Assembly (NCBI RefSeq): GCF_900184255.1
Contig: NZ_LT854640.1
Span: 2,234,877-2,298,876, forward strand
From: Haloimpatiens massiliensis
GTDB lineage: Bacteria > Bacillota > Clostridia > Clostridiales > Clostridiaceae
Direction: 5' to 3'
Length of the DNA: 64,000 bases
A program made the position numbers and the translations under genes. Position 1 is the stretch's first letter, and every line of letters begins with the position of its first letter. Positions 33,416 through 43,095 of this stretch are shown here, one piece after another. Under the pieces are notes generated by a model. That model was not told the origin of the DNA and did no database searches. It was given only the letters and a program-made list of their open reading frames with translations.

Positions 33416-33783
33416 CTCTGTATATTTATCACTATACATGAGAAAATTTCATTACATACATTCACAATTTATTTCCTAATCATATTTATTTCCTAATGAT
33501 ATTTATTTTCTAATCATATATTGCTACATTCATGGTTATATTCTGAAGCATAGCTTCCTACATTCATGGTTATATTCCGAGCATAACTTCCTAAATTCAT
33601 AATTATTTTCTAGAACATATCTCGCTGTATTCGGAGCCATTTTCTAAGCTGTCGCTCCTCACTTCACAGTTATGCTCTTCCCTATATTTCCACTGCATTT
33701 TATGGTAAGCCTCCATATTGTACGACCCGGATCTAGCAATTTTTTATATGCTAAAACTTAATCTTTATACTTATATTATATTG

Positions 33784-35679
33784 CTATAATGAGTACTTTT
33801 CTATTTTTCTATAAAGAGTATTTCTACCTATACCCAGGGCTTTTGCAGCAGAAGAAATATTGCCATTAAATTTATCGAGCACATTTTGTATATGGTTTCT
33901 TTCAACAATTTCCAGATCAAAAACCATACTTTCTGCCTCCTTAGTTGTATATACTCCCTCTTTAATATTATAGTATTTTATATCATTTAATATCTCAACG
34001 CTCTCTGCATTTATTATAAGTTCTATCACATTCTCCAGCTCTCTTATATTTCCCGGCCAATCATAATTCATAAGTGTCTCCATGTAAATAGGTGGTATTT
34101 CTACTTGTCTTTTGTTTAAATGTTTAGAAGTTTTATTCATAAAATATTCCACCAAAAGAGGAATATCATCTCTTCTCTCTCTTAATGCTGGTAAATTTAT
34201 AGGAAGCACATTGATTCTATAAAATAAATCTTTTCTAAAATTACCCTTCTCTACTTCCTCTCTTAAATCCTTATTTGTAGCAGCTATTATCCTAGAATTA
34301 ACAGGAATTTGCTTGGAACTTCCTATTCTATTTATTACACCTTCTTCTATTACCCTCAAAAGTTTTATTTGCATATCAAAAGGCATCTCACCTATTTCAT
34401 CAAGGAATATAGTACCGCCATCTGCAATTTCAAATTTCCCTGCATATCCACCTCTTTTCGCTCCAGTAAATGCACCCTCCTCATATCCAAATAGCTCTGA
34501 TTCTATTAAATTTCTTGGGATAGCTCCACAGTTAACAGCTATAAAAGGCTTATCTTTCCTATCGCTGTAATTGTGTATTGACTGTGCAAAAACCTCTTTT
34601 CCCGTACCGCTTTCTCCAGTTATAAAAATAGTAGACCTACTATCTGCTATTTTTTTAGAATAATTTATTATATTTATAAGTTTTCTATTTTTACCTATGA
34701 TTTTGTCAAAGGTGTAAACGGCCTGACCCCTAAGTATTCTACCTGCAAGCTTTCTAGCCTTTTTCACATCTAAAAATACACAAGTTACTTCAAAAATTCT
34801 CATAGCTGAATCATATATAGGATATGCACTTAAATTTAGCTGAAGTTTATTTTTGCGTACATTTACATATACATCTTCATGCATAAAACTCCCTTTGTTA
34901 TAAATCTCATCTAAAACCATAGGCCACTCGGGAATTAAATCCCATATCTTCATGTCTTTTATTTCACTCTCACTAAATCCAAATAACTCTAATACATTTT
35001 TGTTTATGTTTTTTATAGTACCAGATAAGTCTGAGGTTAATATGGCTGTAGGGATTGAATTAAACACATTCTCCATACCCTTTTTAGATGCTGCTAAAGC
35101 TGCATTGTAATTATTTAACTCTATCATCTTTTCAATGGCATTAACTGCTGCCACTACCATACCTAAAGTATGTGGATGCACATTCTCACTATATCCTGTT
35201 AAATCAAGGACTCCTATTATTTCTCCATTGACATTTTTTATAGGTGCTGCGGAACATGTCCATTTGTGATAAGCTTCAATATAGTGATCTTCTCCAGATA
35301 TTTGAATAGGACCTTTTTCGTTTAAGGCTATACTCATAGCATTGGTTCCTATATTTTCTTCATTCATATATGCTCCTGGAATCATCTTTATATTAAACGC
35401 TTCCTCTAATATAACCGTATCACCTATAACATTAAGAATACAGCCATTCTTATCTGTAAGAATAACAAAAAAGTTAGATCCTTTAACAAATTGATAAAGC
35501 TGATTCATAAAAGGCGTGGCAGTAATTATTAATTCGGAATTTTCCTGCATAATTTTCTTAAGTTCCACATCTTTTATTATTTTCTTACTATATACCAATC
35601 CCTTACTAAGTCCCAAACTTTGACATTTCTCATGAGACTTTAGCACGCATGACTTTTCCTTTGTTAGATTATTGTCCAT
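33784..35679 (-). CDS. AcoR-type sigma-54-dependent activator (likely of the aldehyde oxidoreductase genes)
   Basis: 631 residues, with the same architecture as 22550-24601: GAF-like sensor (about 40-185, with EAYHKWTCSAAPIKNVNGEIIGVLDLTG), PAS (about 205-310), AAA+ (about 325-560, with TGESGTGKEVFAQS, GYEEGAFTGAKRGG and GGTIFLDEIGEMP) and C-terminal Fis HTH (NISSAAKALGIGRNTLYRKIEKYSL). It starts at ATG 35679 after AAAGGGG. It is next to the sigma-54 promoter of the oxidoreductase, which makes it the likely activator. The inducing ligand may be an aldehyde, but this is inference. Confidence 0.92.
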   Translation of the reverse strand: MDNNLTKEKSCVLKSHEKCQSLGLSKGLVYSKKIIKDVELKKIMQENSELIITATPFMNQLYQFVKGSNFFVILTDKNGCILNVIGDTVILEEAFNIKMIPGAYMNEENIGTNAMSIALNEKGPIQISGEDHYIEAYHKWTCSAAPIKNVNGEIIGVLDLTGYSENVHPHTLGMVVAAVNAIEKMIELNNYNAALAASKKGMENVFNSIPTAILTSDLSGTIKNINKNVLELFGFSESEIKDMKIWDLIPEWPMVLDEIYNKGSFMHEDVYVNVRKNKLQLNLSAYPIYDSAMRIFEVTCVFLDVKKARKLAGRILRGQAVYTFDKIIGKNRKLINIINYSKKIADSRSTIFITGESGTGKEVFAQSIHNYSDRKDKPFIAVNCGAIPRNLIESELFGYEEGAFTGAKRGGYAGKFEIADGGTIFLDEIGEMPFDMQIKLLRVIEEGVINRIGSSKQIPVNSRIIAATNKDLREEVEKGNFRKDLFYRINVLPINLPALRERRDDIPLLVEYFMNKTSKHLNKRQVEIPPIYMETLMNYDWPGNIRELENVIELIINAESVEILNDIKYYNIKEGVYTTKEAESMVFDLEIVERNHIQNVLDKFNGNISSAAKALGIGRNTLYRKIEKYSL

Positions 35680-35713
35680 ATAATCATCTACCCCTTTAAA
35701 ATAACTTATAATA

Positions 35714-35853
35714 TGATTATCCTACAAAAACATTACATTGCTTGAATTATGAAATTTCTCTGTAATGACTTGTATAAGAAGCAAAGGAACTGTTTAAATT
35801 TAATTTTAGAATTTCATAATTCCACCGCATTGTACCTTTTTGTGGTTTAATCA
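35714..35853. repeat. MITE family copy E (short, 140 bp) with TAATA target duplication
   Basis: Left end TGATTATCCTACAAAAA, right end TTGTGGTTTAATCA. TAATA flanks it at 35709-35713 and 35854-35858. It has lost the core and much of the right arm. Its terminus supplies the TGA stop of the MOSC gene (35853-35851); the empty site would read TAA. Confidence 0.85.
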
Positions 35854-36282
35854 TAATATTTCTATTTCATCCCCAGCTTTAATCCAACCTTCTGATAATA
35901 CCTTTGTGAAAATTCCTTCTCTAGGCATTATACAATCACCTATAAGTTCCCTTATTTGACAACCTGCATGGCATTCCTTACCTATTTGTGTTACTTCCAT
36001 CAGTACCTCTCCTATTTTAAGCTTAGTGCCTACGGGTAATTCGTATAATACTAATCCTTCTGTAGTTATGTTTTCTGCAAACTTGCCGGTACATAAACCT
36101 TCAAGCCCTAGTTTCTTCATTTTATCAATGCTTTCTGTACCTAAAAGACTTACCTGTCTGTGCCAGTTTCCTGCATGAGCATCTCCCACAAGACCATGGT
36201 CTACTTTAAATAATCCTTTTTCTATAGGATGTTTTATCTCACCTTTTTTTTCACTTATATTAACTGCTATTACTTTTGCCAT
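35851..36282 (-). CDS. MOSC domain protein
   Basis: 143 residues, essentially one MOSC domain, a fold that binds sulfur-bearing pterin cofactors (as in the C-terminal part of Moco sulfurase). Visible features: LFKVDHGLVGDAHAGNWHRQVSLLG, CTGKFAENITTEGL, GTKLKIGEVLMEVTQIGKECHAGCQI (conserved Cys) and MPREGIFTKVL. It starts at ATG 36282 after AGGAGG. Short MOSC proteins encoded beside moaC are common and may carry or modify the cofactor. Downstream it ends in a MITE that supplies the stop codon. Confidence 0.9.
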   Translation of the reverse strand: MAKVIAVNISEKKGEIKHPIEKGLFKVDHGLVGDAHAGNWHRQVSLLGTESIDKMKKLGLEGLCTGKFAENITTEGLVLYELPVGTKLKIGEVLMEVTQIGKECHAGCQIRELIGDCIMPREGIFTKVLSEGWIKAGDEIEIL

Positions 36283-36430
36283 TTTAAAATTCCTCCTTTT
36301 TGTTTAATTTTAATTTTTTCTTTATTTTCGCTTCTATTATTTCCAAATACTCCGATTTTTTTGTTACCTTTAAATTATATTTTATTCAAAATATACCCAA
36401 TTTCTTCTGTTACTTCCTACTCTTAGTTCT

Positions 36431-36643
36431 TTCTCCTTACCCCTTACTTCTTACTTCTTATTTTTTACTTCTTATTTTTTACTTTTTACTTCTTACTCCT
36501 TACTTCTTACCTCTTACCTCTTACTTCTTACTTCTTACCTCTTACTCCTTACTTCTTACTTCTTACTTCTTACCTCTTACTCCTTACTTCTTACTTCTTA
36601 CTTCTTACTTCTTACCTCTTACTCCTTACTTCTTACCTCTTAC
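36431..36643. repeat. Heptanucleotide tandem repeat (TTACTTC/TTACCTC/TTACTCC)
   Basis: About 30 units of seven bases form a nearly uninterrupted pyrimidine-rich strand between moaC and the MOSC gene. Units differ only at one or two positions. Length variation by slippage would change the spacer and possibly RNA stability, not a reading frame. Confidence 0.85.
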
Positions 36644-37119
36644 TTCTCTTCCCTTTGAAATACTCCAGATTTTCCGCCGCTTTTTTTCATAAGCTTTATA
36701 TCTGATATTATCATTTCTCTGTCTATAGCTTTGCACATATCATAAATGGTAAGAGCAGCTATGCTTACAGCTGTTAAAGCCTCCATTTCTACTCCTGTTT
36801 TTCCTGTATTTTTTACTGAAGCAGTTATGTCTATTTTATTGTTTTCAAAATCTAATTGAAAATTTATATCGCAGCCATTTATCATTATAGGGTGACACAT
36901 AGGTATAATGTGCGGTGTAGACTTGGCCCCCATAATACCAGCTACCTGAGCTACTGATAACACATCTCCCTTGGATATGGTACCCTCTTTTATCTTCTGA
37001 AGAGTTTCTCTCTTCATATTTATACAACCATAGGCAATACCTTCTCTTTCTGTGTCCTTTTTGCTGCCTACATCTACCATTTTAGCTCTTCCTTGCTCAT
37101 TTATATGCGTTAATTCCAT
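36640..37119 (-). CDS. moaC: Cyclic pyranopterin monophosphate synthase MoaC
   Basis: 159 residues, full length. It converts 3',8-cyclo-GTP to cyclic pyranopterin monophosphate with MoaA. Conserved segments: INEQGRAKMVDVGSKKDTEREGIAYG, KGDVLSVAQVAGIMGAKSTPHIIPMCHPI, TGKTGVEMEALTAVSIAALTIYDMCKAID (catalytic Asp) and LMKKSGGKSG (Lys). It starts at ATG 37119. Its GGAGG lies in the last codons of moaA, which ends 3 bp upstream, so the two are coupled. Confidence 0.96.
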   Translation of the reverse strand: MELTHINEQGRAKMVDVGSKKDTEREGIAYGCINMKRETLQKIKEGTISKGDVLSVAQVAGIMGAKSTPHIIPMCHPIMINGCDINFQLDFENNKIDITASVKNTGKTGVEMEALTAVSIAALTIYDMCKAIDREMIISDIKLMKKSGGKSGVFQREEK

Positions 37120-37122
37120 ATT

Positions 37123-38082
37123 TTAGCCTCCAATCTGATACATCATCTTTTTACTTTTACTCTTTTCATCCTCCACCAAATGATGTTCTAATGGTTTATC
37201 ATAAATGGCCTCAGTTATCTTAGATAAAAGAATTTTGCTATCATTCACATACTCTTTTATATTTATTTCTTTTTCAGAATGAAGACATGGCTTTAATGTG
37301 CCTTCAGCCGTTAATCTTACCCTATTACAATTGCTGCAAAACTTACAACTCATAGGGCTTATAAATCCTATATTTTCTTTAGCTCCATTAAATCTATACA
37401 ATGCCGCTGTACTGCTTTTATTAGTTTCCACAGGTATAAGATTTTCATGTTTTGATATTATCTCTTCTGAACTAATATAACTGTTTTTATATATTTTACT
37501 TCCTTCACCTATGGGCATAAGCTCTATAAATCTTACAGATATGGGATATTCCTTTGTTAAATTCATGAAATCATCTATTTCATCATCATTAATACCCTTC
37601 ATAATTACAGTGTTGATTTTTACAGGCTTCATTCCAATGGATAGACATTTTTCAATGCTGTTAAAAACCTTATTTATATCTCCACCTCTTGTGATATTCT
37701 TAAACCTGTCCCCTTTTAATGAGTCCAGACTTATATTAACCCTTTTTAATCCAACTTTCTTTAAATCCTCCACCCTATCCTGTAGAAGCATGGCATTGGT
37801 GGTCATGGCAATGTCTTGGATAGAACTTATTTTTGATGTATAATAAATTAATTTATCCATATCTTTAAGTATAAGTGGCTCTCCACCTGTAAATCTAATC
37901 TTATTTATTCCTATAGTTGCCGCTGCTTTAACCACATTAAAAATCTCTTCATATCGCATTATGTCCTCATGTTGTTTTTTCTCAACACCTTCAGTAGGCA
38001 TACAGTAAATACATCTTAAATTACATCTATCAGTTACGGACACTCTTAAATAATTAATTTTTCTTCCATGCTTGTCTAACAT
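37123..38082 (-). CDS. moaA: GTP 3',8-cyclase MoaA (radical SAM)
   Basis: 319 residues. First step of molybdopterin/tungstopterin synthesis from GTP. The radical-SAM cluster binds C20, C24 and C27 (VTDRCNLRCIYCMP). The second cluster uses the C-terminal SCKFCSNCNRVRLTAEGTLKPC. The protein ends in IGG, the conserved di-glycine needed for catalysis. FTGGEPLILKD binds SAM. It starts at ATG 38082 after AGGAGGAG. The upstream gap contains a short MITE (38151-38319), so the promoter may lie within or near it. Confidence 0.96.
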   Translation of the reverse strand: MLDKHGRKINYLRVSVTDRCNLRCIYCMPTEGVEKKQHEDIMRYEEIFNVVKAAATIGINKIRFTGGEPLILKDMDKLIYYTSKISSIQDIAMTTNAMLLQDRVEDLKKVGLKRVNISLDSLKGDRFKNITRGGDINKVFNSIEKCLSIGMKPVKINTVIMKGINDDEIDDFMNLTKEYPISVRFIELMPIGEGSKIYKNSYISSEEIISKHENLIPVETNKSSTAALYRFNGAKENIGFISPMSCKFCSNCNRVRLTAEGTLKPCLHSEKEINIKEYVNDSKILLSKITEAIYDKPLEHHLVEDEKSKSKKMMYQIGG

Positions 38083-38150
38083 TGGGCTCCTCCTTTGTTT
38101 TAGTTTTGGTCATTTACATTGCTACCTTAATGTATAATAATTTTCAATGT

Positions 38151-38319
38151 AATTAAACCGCAAAGGTACAATGTGGTATAATTGTTGATTTTATCCTTGA
38201 TGGCTTGCATAAGAGCTCTAACAATAAATTTAATTTAAATAGTTTCTTTGCCTCTTATGCAAGTCATTACAGAGAATTTTCATGATTCAAGTAATTTAAT
38301 ACTTTTTTGTGGGATAATT
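38151..38319. repeat. MITE family copy F (short, inverted, about 169 bp)
   Basis: Read in the opposite direction to copies A-E: it starts AATTAAACCGCAAAGGTACAA and ends TTTTTTGTGGGATAAT. The core is deleted as in copies B and E. The ends are degenerate and no clean 5-bp duplication is seen, so it is probably an old insertion. It lies between the MoeA-PBP fusion gene and moaA. Confidence 0.8.
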
Positions 38320-38370
38320 TTAATATAGAATTTAAAATATAAAATTAGAATAAATTTCAACTTATTTGTC

Positions 38371-40275
38371 CTATAACAAAACAATATTTCCTGCTTCACT
38401 ATAATCATATCCACCTAATTCGTCCAATTTTTCTTTGAATTCCTGACTCTTTATAATATTTATAAATTCTTTTATGGTTGGCATGTCCAAAAACTCTGTT
38501 GGAATTGCTATGTCATATTCCTCATTGCAAACCGGTATGAAATCCAGTCCCATCATACTGGCAGCAGAATATACTCCAAGCCCACAATGAGCGTCCCCAT
38601 TCTCTACAGCAGCTGCCACTGCTAAATGAGTGTATTCTTCTCTTGTATAACCGTCTATTTCTCTAGGATTTATACCTAATTTCTTAAGGTTGTAGTCAAA
38701 AAGAAGTCTTGTACCTGCTCCCCTTTGTCTATTCACAAACTTCATTTTTTTATCCTTTATATCTTTAATTGAAGTTATATTATTTGGATTTCCCCTAGGC
38801 ACCATAATGCCTTGAATTCTCTTTACACATTTTATTAGAGCCATAGGTTTATCTCCAAGATATTTTTTAATATAGCTTATATTGTATTCTCCCGTTTCCA
38901 TATCTAAAAGATGTACAGGCGCTATGTGGGTTTCTCCATTTTTAAGTGCCATTATTCCTCCCATACTGCCTACATGAGCTGAGGACAAGTAATATTCATC
39001 ACGGTTTACATGAATTAAATCTGCTACCACATCTATAATAGGATCATGGCTACCTATACAAACTACAGTATTATTTATTTCCTCTTCATCTTTTAAAAGT
39101 TTTACCTCTACCTCTGTTCCCCTTTCTATACCTTCAACATTTTGAGGAACTTCAAGTATTCCGTCAGCTCTAACTAAAGACATGGTAGCACCAGCGCCCC
39201 TATTTAAAGGTGTAGCCACAAGCTTATCTCCAACTTTTCCTAATTTTATTCTTACAAATTCAAGATATTTCAGTGATGACATGACCCTTTTAGATAAAAT
39301 GGCCTTTACAGTTTTAAACTGGCGTGGCTTCTCTCCCGCAAAGCTTTCCACAATTCTACTTACGAACATCTCCATAACTACATAGGCTGACACAGGATAT
39401 CCCGGTATTCCTATAACAGGCTTATGGCCTACTTGTCCGAGAATTACAGGTTTTCCTGGCTTTATAGCTACTCCATGTATATACACCTGACCAAGTTCAC
39501 TAATAACCTGTGATGTGTAGTCCTCTCTTCCCGCAGAGGAACCTGCATTTACAAGGACCATGTCACATTCTTCCGATGCCCTTTTTATAGTGTTTTTAAT
39601 TTTTTCATAATAATCCTTTACAATTGAATATCTTTTAGGAATGCCACCATATTCAAAAACCTGTGCTGCAAAGGTTCTTGAGTTGAAATCTATTATATCT
39701 CCTGTTTTCAGTTCACTGCCTGGCTCCACCAATTCTGTACCCGTTGGGATTATGCCTACCACAGGTCTTTTATAAACTTCTACCTCATTCACTCCTCCTG
39801 CAATCATTGCTGATATATCCACAGGCCTTATTTTATGTGATGATGGCACAATAAGAGATTTCTCCACTATATCTTCTCCTAAAGGTCTTATATGTTGATA
39901 TGGGGCAGCACTTTTGTATATTTCCACCTTTTTATCATCTACTTTTATTAAATCTTCCACCATTATTACACAATCGTATTCCCTAGGAATAGGGTCTCCC
40001 GTGTCCACCACTATATAATCTTTTTCTTCTTCAAGAACTATGTGCTTTTTTTCATTTGCCCCCAAAGTTTTTTCGCTGTTAAGAGTAATTCCATCCATAG
40101 CTGAAGAATTATAAAATGGAGATGATATCTTAGAATACACCGGTGAAGCTGTTATTCTGCCACTGGCATCCTCTGTTTTTATTACTTCCTTTTGCTTTGT
40201 TGGTGATATCTTACTAAAATAAAGCTTCACTGCCTCTTCAAGTTCATAATTTGAAAGATAAATATTTTGACCCAT
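38371..40275 (-). CDS. MoeA-type molybdopterin molybdenumtransferase fused to a substrate-binding (PBP/LysR-like) domain
   Basis: 634 residues. Residues about 1-400 are MoeA: TEDASGRITASPVYS, PFYNSSAMDGITL, VDTGDPIPREYDCVIMVEDL, GIIPTGTELVEPG, VLVNAGSSAGREDYT, HGVAIKPGKPVILG and GIPGYPVSAYVVMEMF. Residues about 405-634 form a COG1910-type periplasmic-binding-protein fold without a signal peptide (SSAHVGSMGGIMALKNGETHIAP, VNRQRGAGTRLLFDYNLKKLGI, AAVENGDAHCGLG). This fusion is known in anaerobes and may sense or hold the oxyanion or a cofactor precursor while the MoeA part inserts metal. It starts at ATG 40275 with a weak binding site. A second, plain MoeA is encoded next. Confidence 0.93.
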   Translation of the reverse strand: MGQNIYLSNYELEEAVKLYFSKISPTKQKEVIKTEDASGRITASPVYSKISSPFYNSSAMDGITLNSEKTLGANEKKHIVLEEEKDYIVVDTGDPIPREYDCVIMVEDLIKVDDKKVEIYKSAAPYQHIRPLGEDIVEKSLIVPSSHKIRPVDISAMIAGGVNEVEVYKRPVVGIIPTGTELVEPGSELKTGDIIDFNSRTFAAQVFEYGGIPKRYSIVKDYYEKIKNTIKRASEECDMVLVNAGSSAGREDYTSQVISELGQVYIHGVAIKPGKPVILGQVGHKPVIGIPGYPVSAYVVMEMFVSRIVESFAGEKPRQFKTVKAILSKRVMSSLKYLEFVRIKLGKVGDKLVATPLNRGAGATMSLVRADGILEVPQNVEGIERGTEVEVKLLKDEEEINNTVVCIGSHDPIIDVVADLIHVNRDEYYLSSAHVGSMGGIMALKNGETHIAPVHLLDMETGEYNISYIKKYLGDKPMALIKCVKRIQGIMVPRGNPNNITSIKDIKDKKMKFVNRQRGAGTRLLFDYNLKKLGINPREIDGYTREEYTHLAVAAAVENGDAHCGLGVYSAASMMGLDFIPVCNEEYDIAIPTEFLDMPTIKEFINIIKSQEFKEKLDELGGYDYSEAGNIVLL

Positions 40276-40428
40276 ATTATTTCCATTGCCAATACACTAT
40301 AAAAATCTATACCCATTTTTCAATTTCTTGTTCAACGTGTCCGATTTTTCTATAAAACTACTTTAGTTTGCTATAAAATTCTCAGTACTTAACTTAACAT
40401 ATAATACTACTCCTTGGTTTTAATTTTC

Positions 40429-40530
40429 CATATAATATAACCGGTTAAGCTTAATTTTAATTTTTCATATAATATAACTGGTTGAGTTTAAGTTTTCATG
40501 TAGTATAACTGGTTAAGTTTAAGTTTAAAT
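40429..40530. repeat. Three imperfect tandem units of about 33-38 bp
   Basis: Copies of TTTTCATATAATATAACTGG followed by TTAAGTTTAAG-like sequence between the two moeA genes. They make up most of the 348-bp gap 40276-40623, which shows no gene. The AGGTGA-type site near 40600 has no start codon nearby. Confidence 0.65.
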
Positions 40531-40623
40531 TCCACGCATATTATACATATATTTTATGCAAGTTTATTTTTAAGATTTTTATAGATTCATGGCAACAGAG
40601 TTCACCTCCTTCTATTCTAGTAA

Positions 40624-41850
40624 TTAAAACCTATATACAAATACCTTCTCACCTTTTTTCAATCCCTCAAGATTCTTGTTTATTTTTACAAAACCATAGG
40701 CCTTGGAAAAACCACTTATGAGTCCTGATTTAGAAAATACAGGCGATGCAATTATTTCATCTCCCTGCCAAGACAATGTAACTGGCAAATATTCTTCTCT
40801 CCCCTTTGCGCTGTGATAATTTATATCAAATTTACAAACTATAGGGAAAATTTCTTCCTGACGTCCTGTGATTTTATCAATATAGTATTTAACCATAACC
40901 TTATATACAATGGCCGCTGAAAGAGGGTGTCCCGGCAATCCAAAAACAATTTTATCCTTAACTTTTCCTATGATGGTTGGTTTTCCAGGCTTTACTGCTA
41001 TACCGTGTACAAAAACCCCTGGCTCTCCTAGGCTATTTATAACATCTATAGTAACGTCTTTTTTACCTACTGAACTTCCACCGGATATAAGTACAATATC
41101 TGCCTCATCTACCGCTTTATTAACAGTACTTTTTAAAAGCTCAAAGTCATCTCTTATTACTCCATAATTAACTGGAACTCCACCATCTTCAATAATGCAA
41201 GCTTCTAAAAGATATGAATTTATATCCCTAACTTCCCCTTCCTTTGGAGTTTCATGGGGTGCTACTATCTCGTCTCCAGTGGATATTACAGCTACCTTAG
41301 GTTTTCTGCATACAGGCACTTTATATATTCCAAGGCTTGATAATACCCCTATTTCATAAGGCCTAAGTTTCTTGCCTTTTTTTATTATTACCTCACCTTC
41401 ACTTATATCTTCACCTATCTCCACAACATTTTCTCCATAGGCGGTGGCCTTATCTATAAGCACTGTGTCCTCATGAACTTTTTCAGTGTATTCCACCATA
41501 ACCACAGAATCTGCTCCCTCTGGAAGCATGCCTCCTGTAGGGACGTATATGCAATCTCCAGGAAAATCTATGCTAACCTCAGGCTTTTTTCCCATAAGCA
41601 CTTCACCCTTATAATTCATCATGGCTGGCATACTCTCACTAGCTCCAGCCACATCCTTGGAGTTTACAGCATAACCATCCACGGTGGATCTTCTAAAATG
41701 TGGTACATTTATTTTGGAAATTATATCCTCATATATGACACTGCCCATGCTGTCCAAAAGTTCTACTTTTTCACTTAAAGGCTTTATATTAAAGTTCTTT
41801 TCTATAAGATTTCTAGCTTCTTCAATAGACACAACATTAAATAAATCCAC
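40624..41850 (-). CDS. moeA: Molybdopterin molybdenumtransferase MoeA
   Basis: 408 residues, standard MoeA length. It inserts molybdate or tungstate into adenylated molybdopterin. Motifs: SMGSVIYEDIISKINVPHFRRSTVDGYAVNS, PGDCIYVPTGGMLPEGADSVVMVEYTE, VISTGDEIV, VLISGGSSVGKKDVT, HGIAVKPGKPTIIG and VFGLPGHPLSAAIVYKV. The start is GTG 41850 after AAGGAGGG. Given the TupABC transporter and the tungsten enzyme in the same region, one of the two MoeA proteins may be tungsten-specific. Which one cannot be told. Confidence 0.94.
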   Translation of the reverse strand: MDLFNVVSIEEARNLIEKNFNIKPLSEKVELLDSMGSVIYEDIISKINVPHFRRSTVDGYAVNSKDVAGASESMPAMMNYKGEVLMGKKPEVSIDFPGDCIYVPTGGMLPEGADSVVMVEYTEKVHEDTVLIDKATAYGENVVEIGEDISEGEVIIKKGKKLRPYEIGVLSSLGIYKVPVCRKPKVAVISTGDEIVAPHETPKEGEVRDINSYLLEACIIEDGGVPVNYGVIRDDFELLKSTVNKAVDEADIVLISGGSSVGKKDVTIDVINSLGEPGVFVHGIAVKPGKPTIIGKVKDKIVFGLPGHPLSAAIVYKVMVKYYIDKITGRQEEIFPIVCKFDINYHSAKGREEYLPVTLSWQGDEIIASPVFSKSGLISGFSKAYGFVKINKNLEGLKKGEKVFVYRF

Positions 41851-42183
41851 GTTTATACCCTCCTTAAATCAATGTATATCCAGTAATTTCTCTAGCAATA
41901 TGGGGTTGTGGCACTAAAAATAAATTCTACGATATATTATGTTAAGTTCAAACTTGCAAACAATATATTGTATGTAAAATTCTTAATACGACATCACCAT
42001 TAAGCATGAATATAATATGTTTCAACTATAATGTTTTAATAAAATGCATATATTACCAGACGTATATATTACCAGGCACTACCATTGATTACCCAAATAA
42101 TATATATAAATTATCTAACACATCTTCACCTAGTCATACTTAATTTATCCAACAAATTTTGCCTTGGTGTAAGTATAATTAAA
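41851..42183. other. Intergenic gap without recognised features
   Basis: 333 bp between moeA and the mog/moaB-type gene. AT-rich with a few short direct repeats (TATATTACCAG twice near 42050). No gene, hairpin or promoter could be supported. Confidence 0.5.
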
Positions 42184-42687
42184 TTATCTAGCACATTCAG
42201 ATGCCTGTCCTAGCAAAATTTCTATTCCATGTGGTATAGCCGGCAACACTACTTCTAGATTTTCCACTGCTGCTTTAGGGCTTCCTGGAAGATTTATTAT
42301 AAGAGTATCTTTTCTAATGCCAGCAATTCCTCTGGAGAGCACAGCTTTAGGTGTTATAGCTAGAGATCCCGCTCTCATGGCCTCACCAAAACCTGGTACA
42401 TACTTTTCAATTACCTCTTTTGTTGCCTCTGGAGTTACATCTCTCTTGGAAAAACCTGTGCCTCCATTAGTAATGATTAGATTTACTTTTCCTTCATCAC
42501 ATAATTTAATAAGCTCATCACTTATAATATCTATTTCATCTGGTATCACCTTGTAGTATTCCACTTGATAATTATCTTTCTTATAATCCTCCTTTTGTAA
42601 AAGCTTCTTTAAGACTTGTCCTGTTTCATCTACTCTCTCTCCCCTAGAACCTTTATCACTTATAGTAAGAATGGCTGTTTTTATCAT
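42184..42687 (-). CDS. MogA/MoaB family molybdopterin adenylyltransferase
   Basis: 167 residues. It adenylates molybdopterin before metal insertion by MoeA. Family motifs: AILTISDKGSRGERVDETGQ, LIITNGGTGFSKRDVTPEAT, VPGFGEAMRAGSLAITPKAVLSRGIAGIRKDTLIINLPGSPKAA. It starts at ATG 42687 after AAAGG. MogA and MoaB are hard to separate by sequence. As the only such gene in this otherwise complete cofactor set, it presumably supplies the adenylation step. Confidence 0.93.
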   Translation of the reverse strand: MIKTAILTISDKGSRGERVDETGQVLKKLLQKEDYKKDNYQVEYYKVIPDEIDIISDELIKLCDEGKVNLIITNGGTGFSKRDVTPEATKEVIEKYVPGFGEAMRAGSLAITPKAVLSRGIAGIRKDTLIINLPGSPKAAVENLEVVLPAIPHGIEILLGQASECAR

Positions 42688-42839
42688 AAATTACCTTTAG
42701 TGAGAAAATGTATTTTTAGCACACAAACCCACTAAATACTCACTTCCCTTCTTTAATATAATCTATAAATTCTATACATTTACTAATTTTATTTACTTTT
42801 AGCATATACTACGTATAATCTATGCATATATATGTTCTA

Positions 42840-43010
42840 TAAAATGCATATATATGCAATAAATTACATATATGATTTATAAAACCTACATGTTTATAAT
42901 ATGTAAAATCCACATATAATCTATAAAGCCTACATGCTTATAATATGTAAAATCCACATATAATCTAGAGCCTACATGGGTATAATCTGTAAAATTCATA
43001 TGTAATCTAG
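42840..43010. repeat. Degenerate AT-rich tandem repeats
   Basis: Units such as TATAATCTATAAAGCCTACATG and TAATATGTAAAATCCACATA are repeated several times with drift, in the 408-bp gap between the mog/moaB-type gene and a GNAT gene. No gene is seen in the gap. Confidence 0.6.
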
Positions 43011-43095
43011 GTATAGTCTACATAATTTATACTTTAATAATTTTTGTAGTTAACTTATTTATAACTTTTAGTTAGTTAAATAAGAATATCTCAAA

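Noticed and set aside
32905..33783. Possible Moco/Tuco riboswitch or small gene between the aldehyde oxidoreductase and its activator
   Set aside because: The leader after the sigma-54 start is only about 30 bases long, and the rest is AT-rich without a coherent fold or coding frame.
36431..36643. Heptamer repeats considered as a CRISPR array
   Set aside because: Units are 7 bp, contiguous, without unique spacers; no cas genes in the window.
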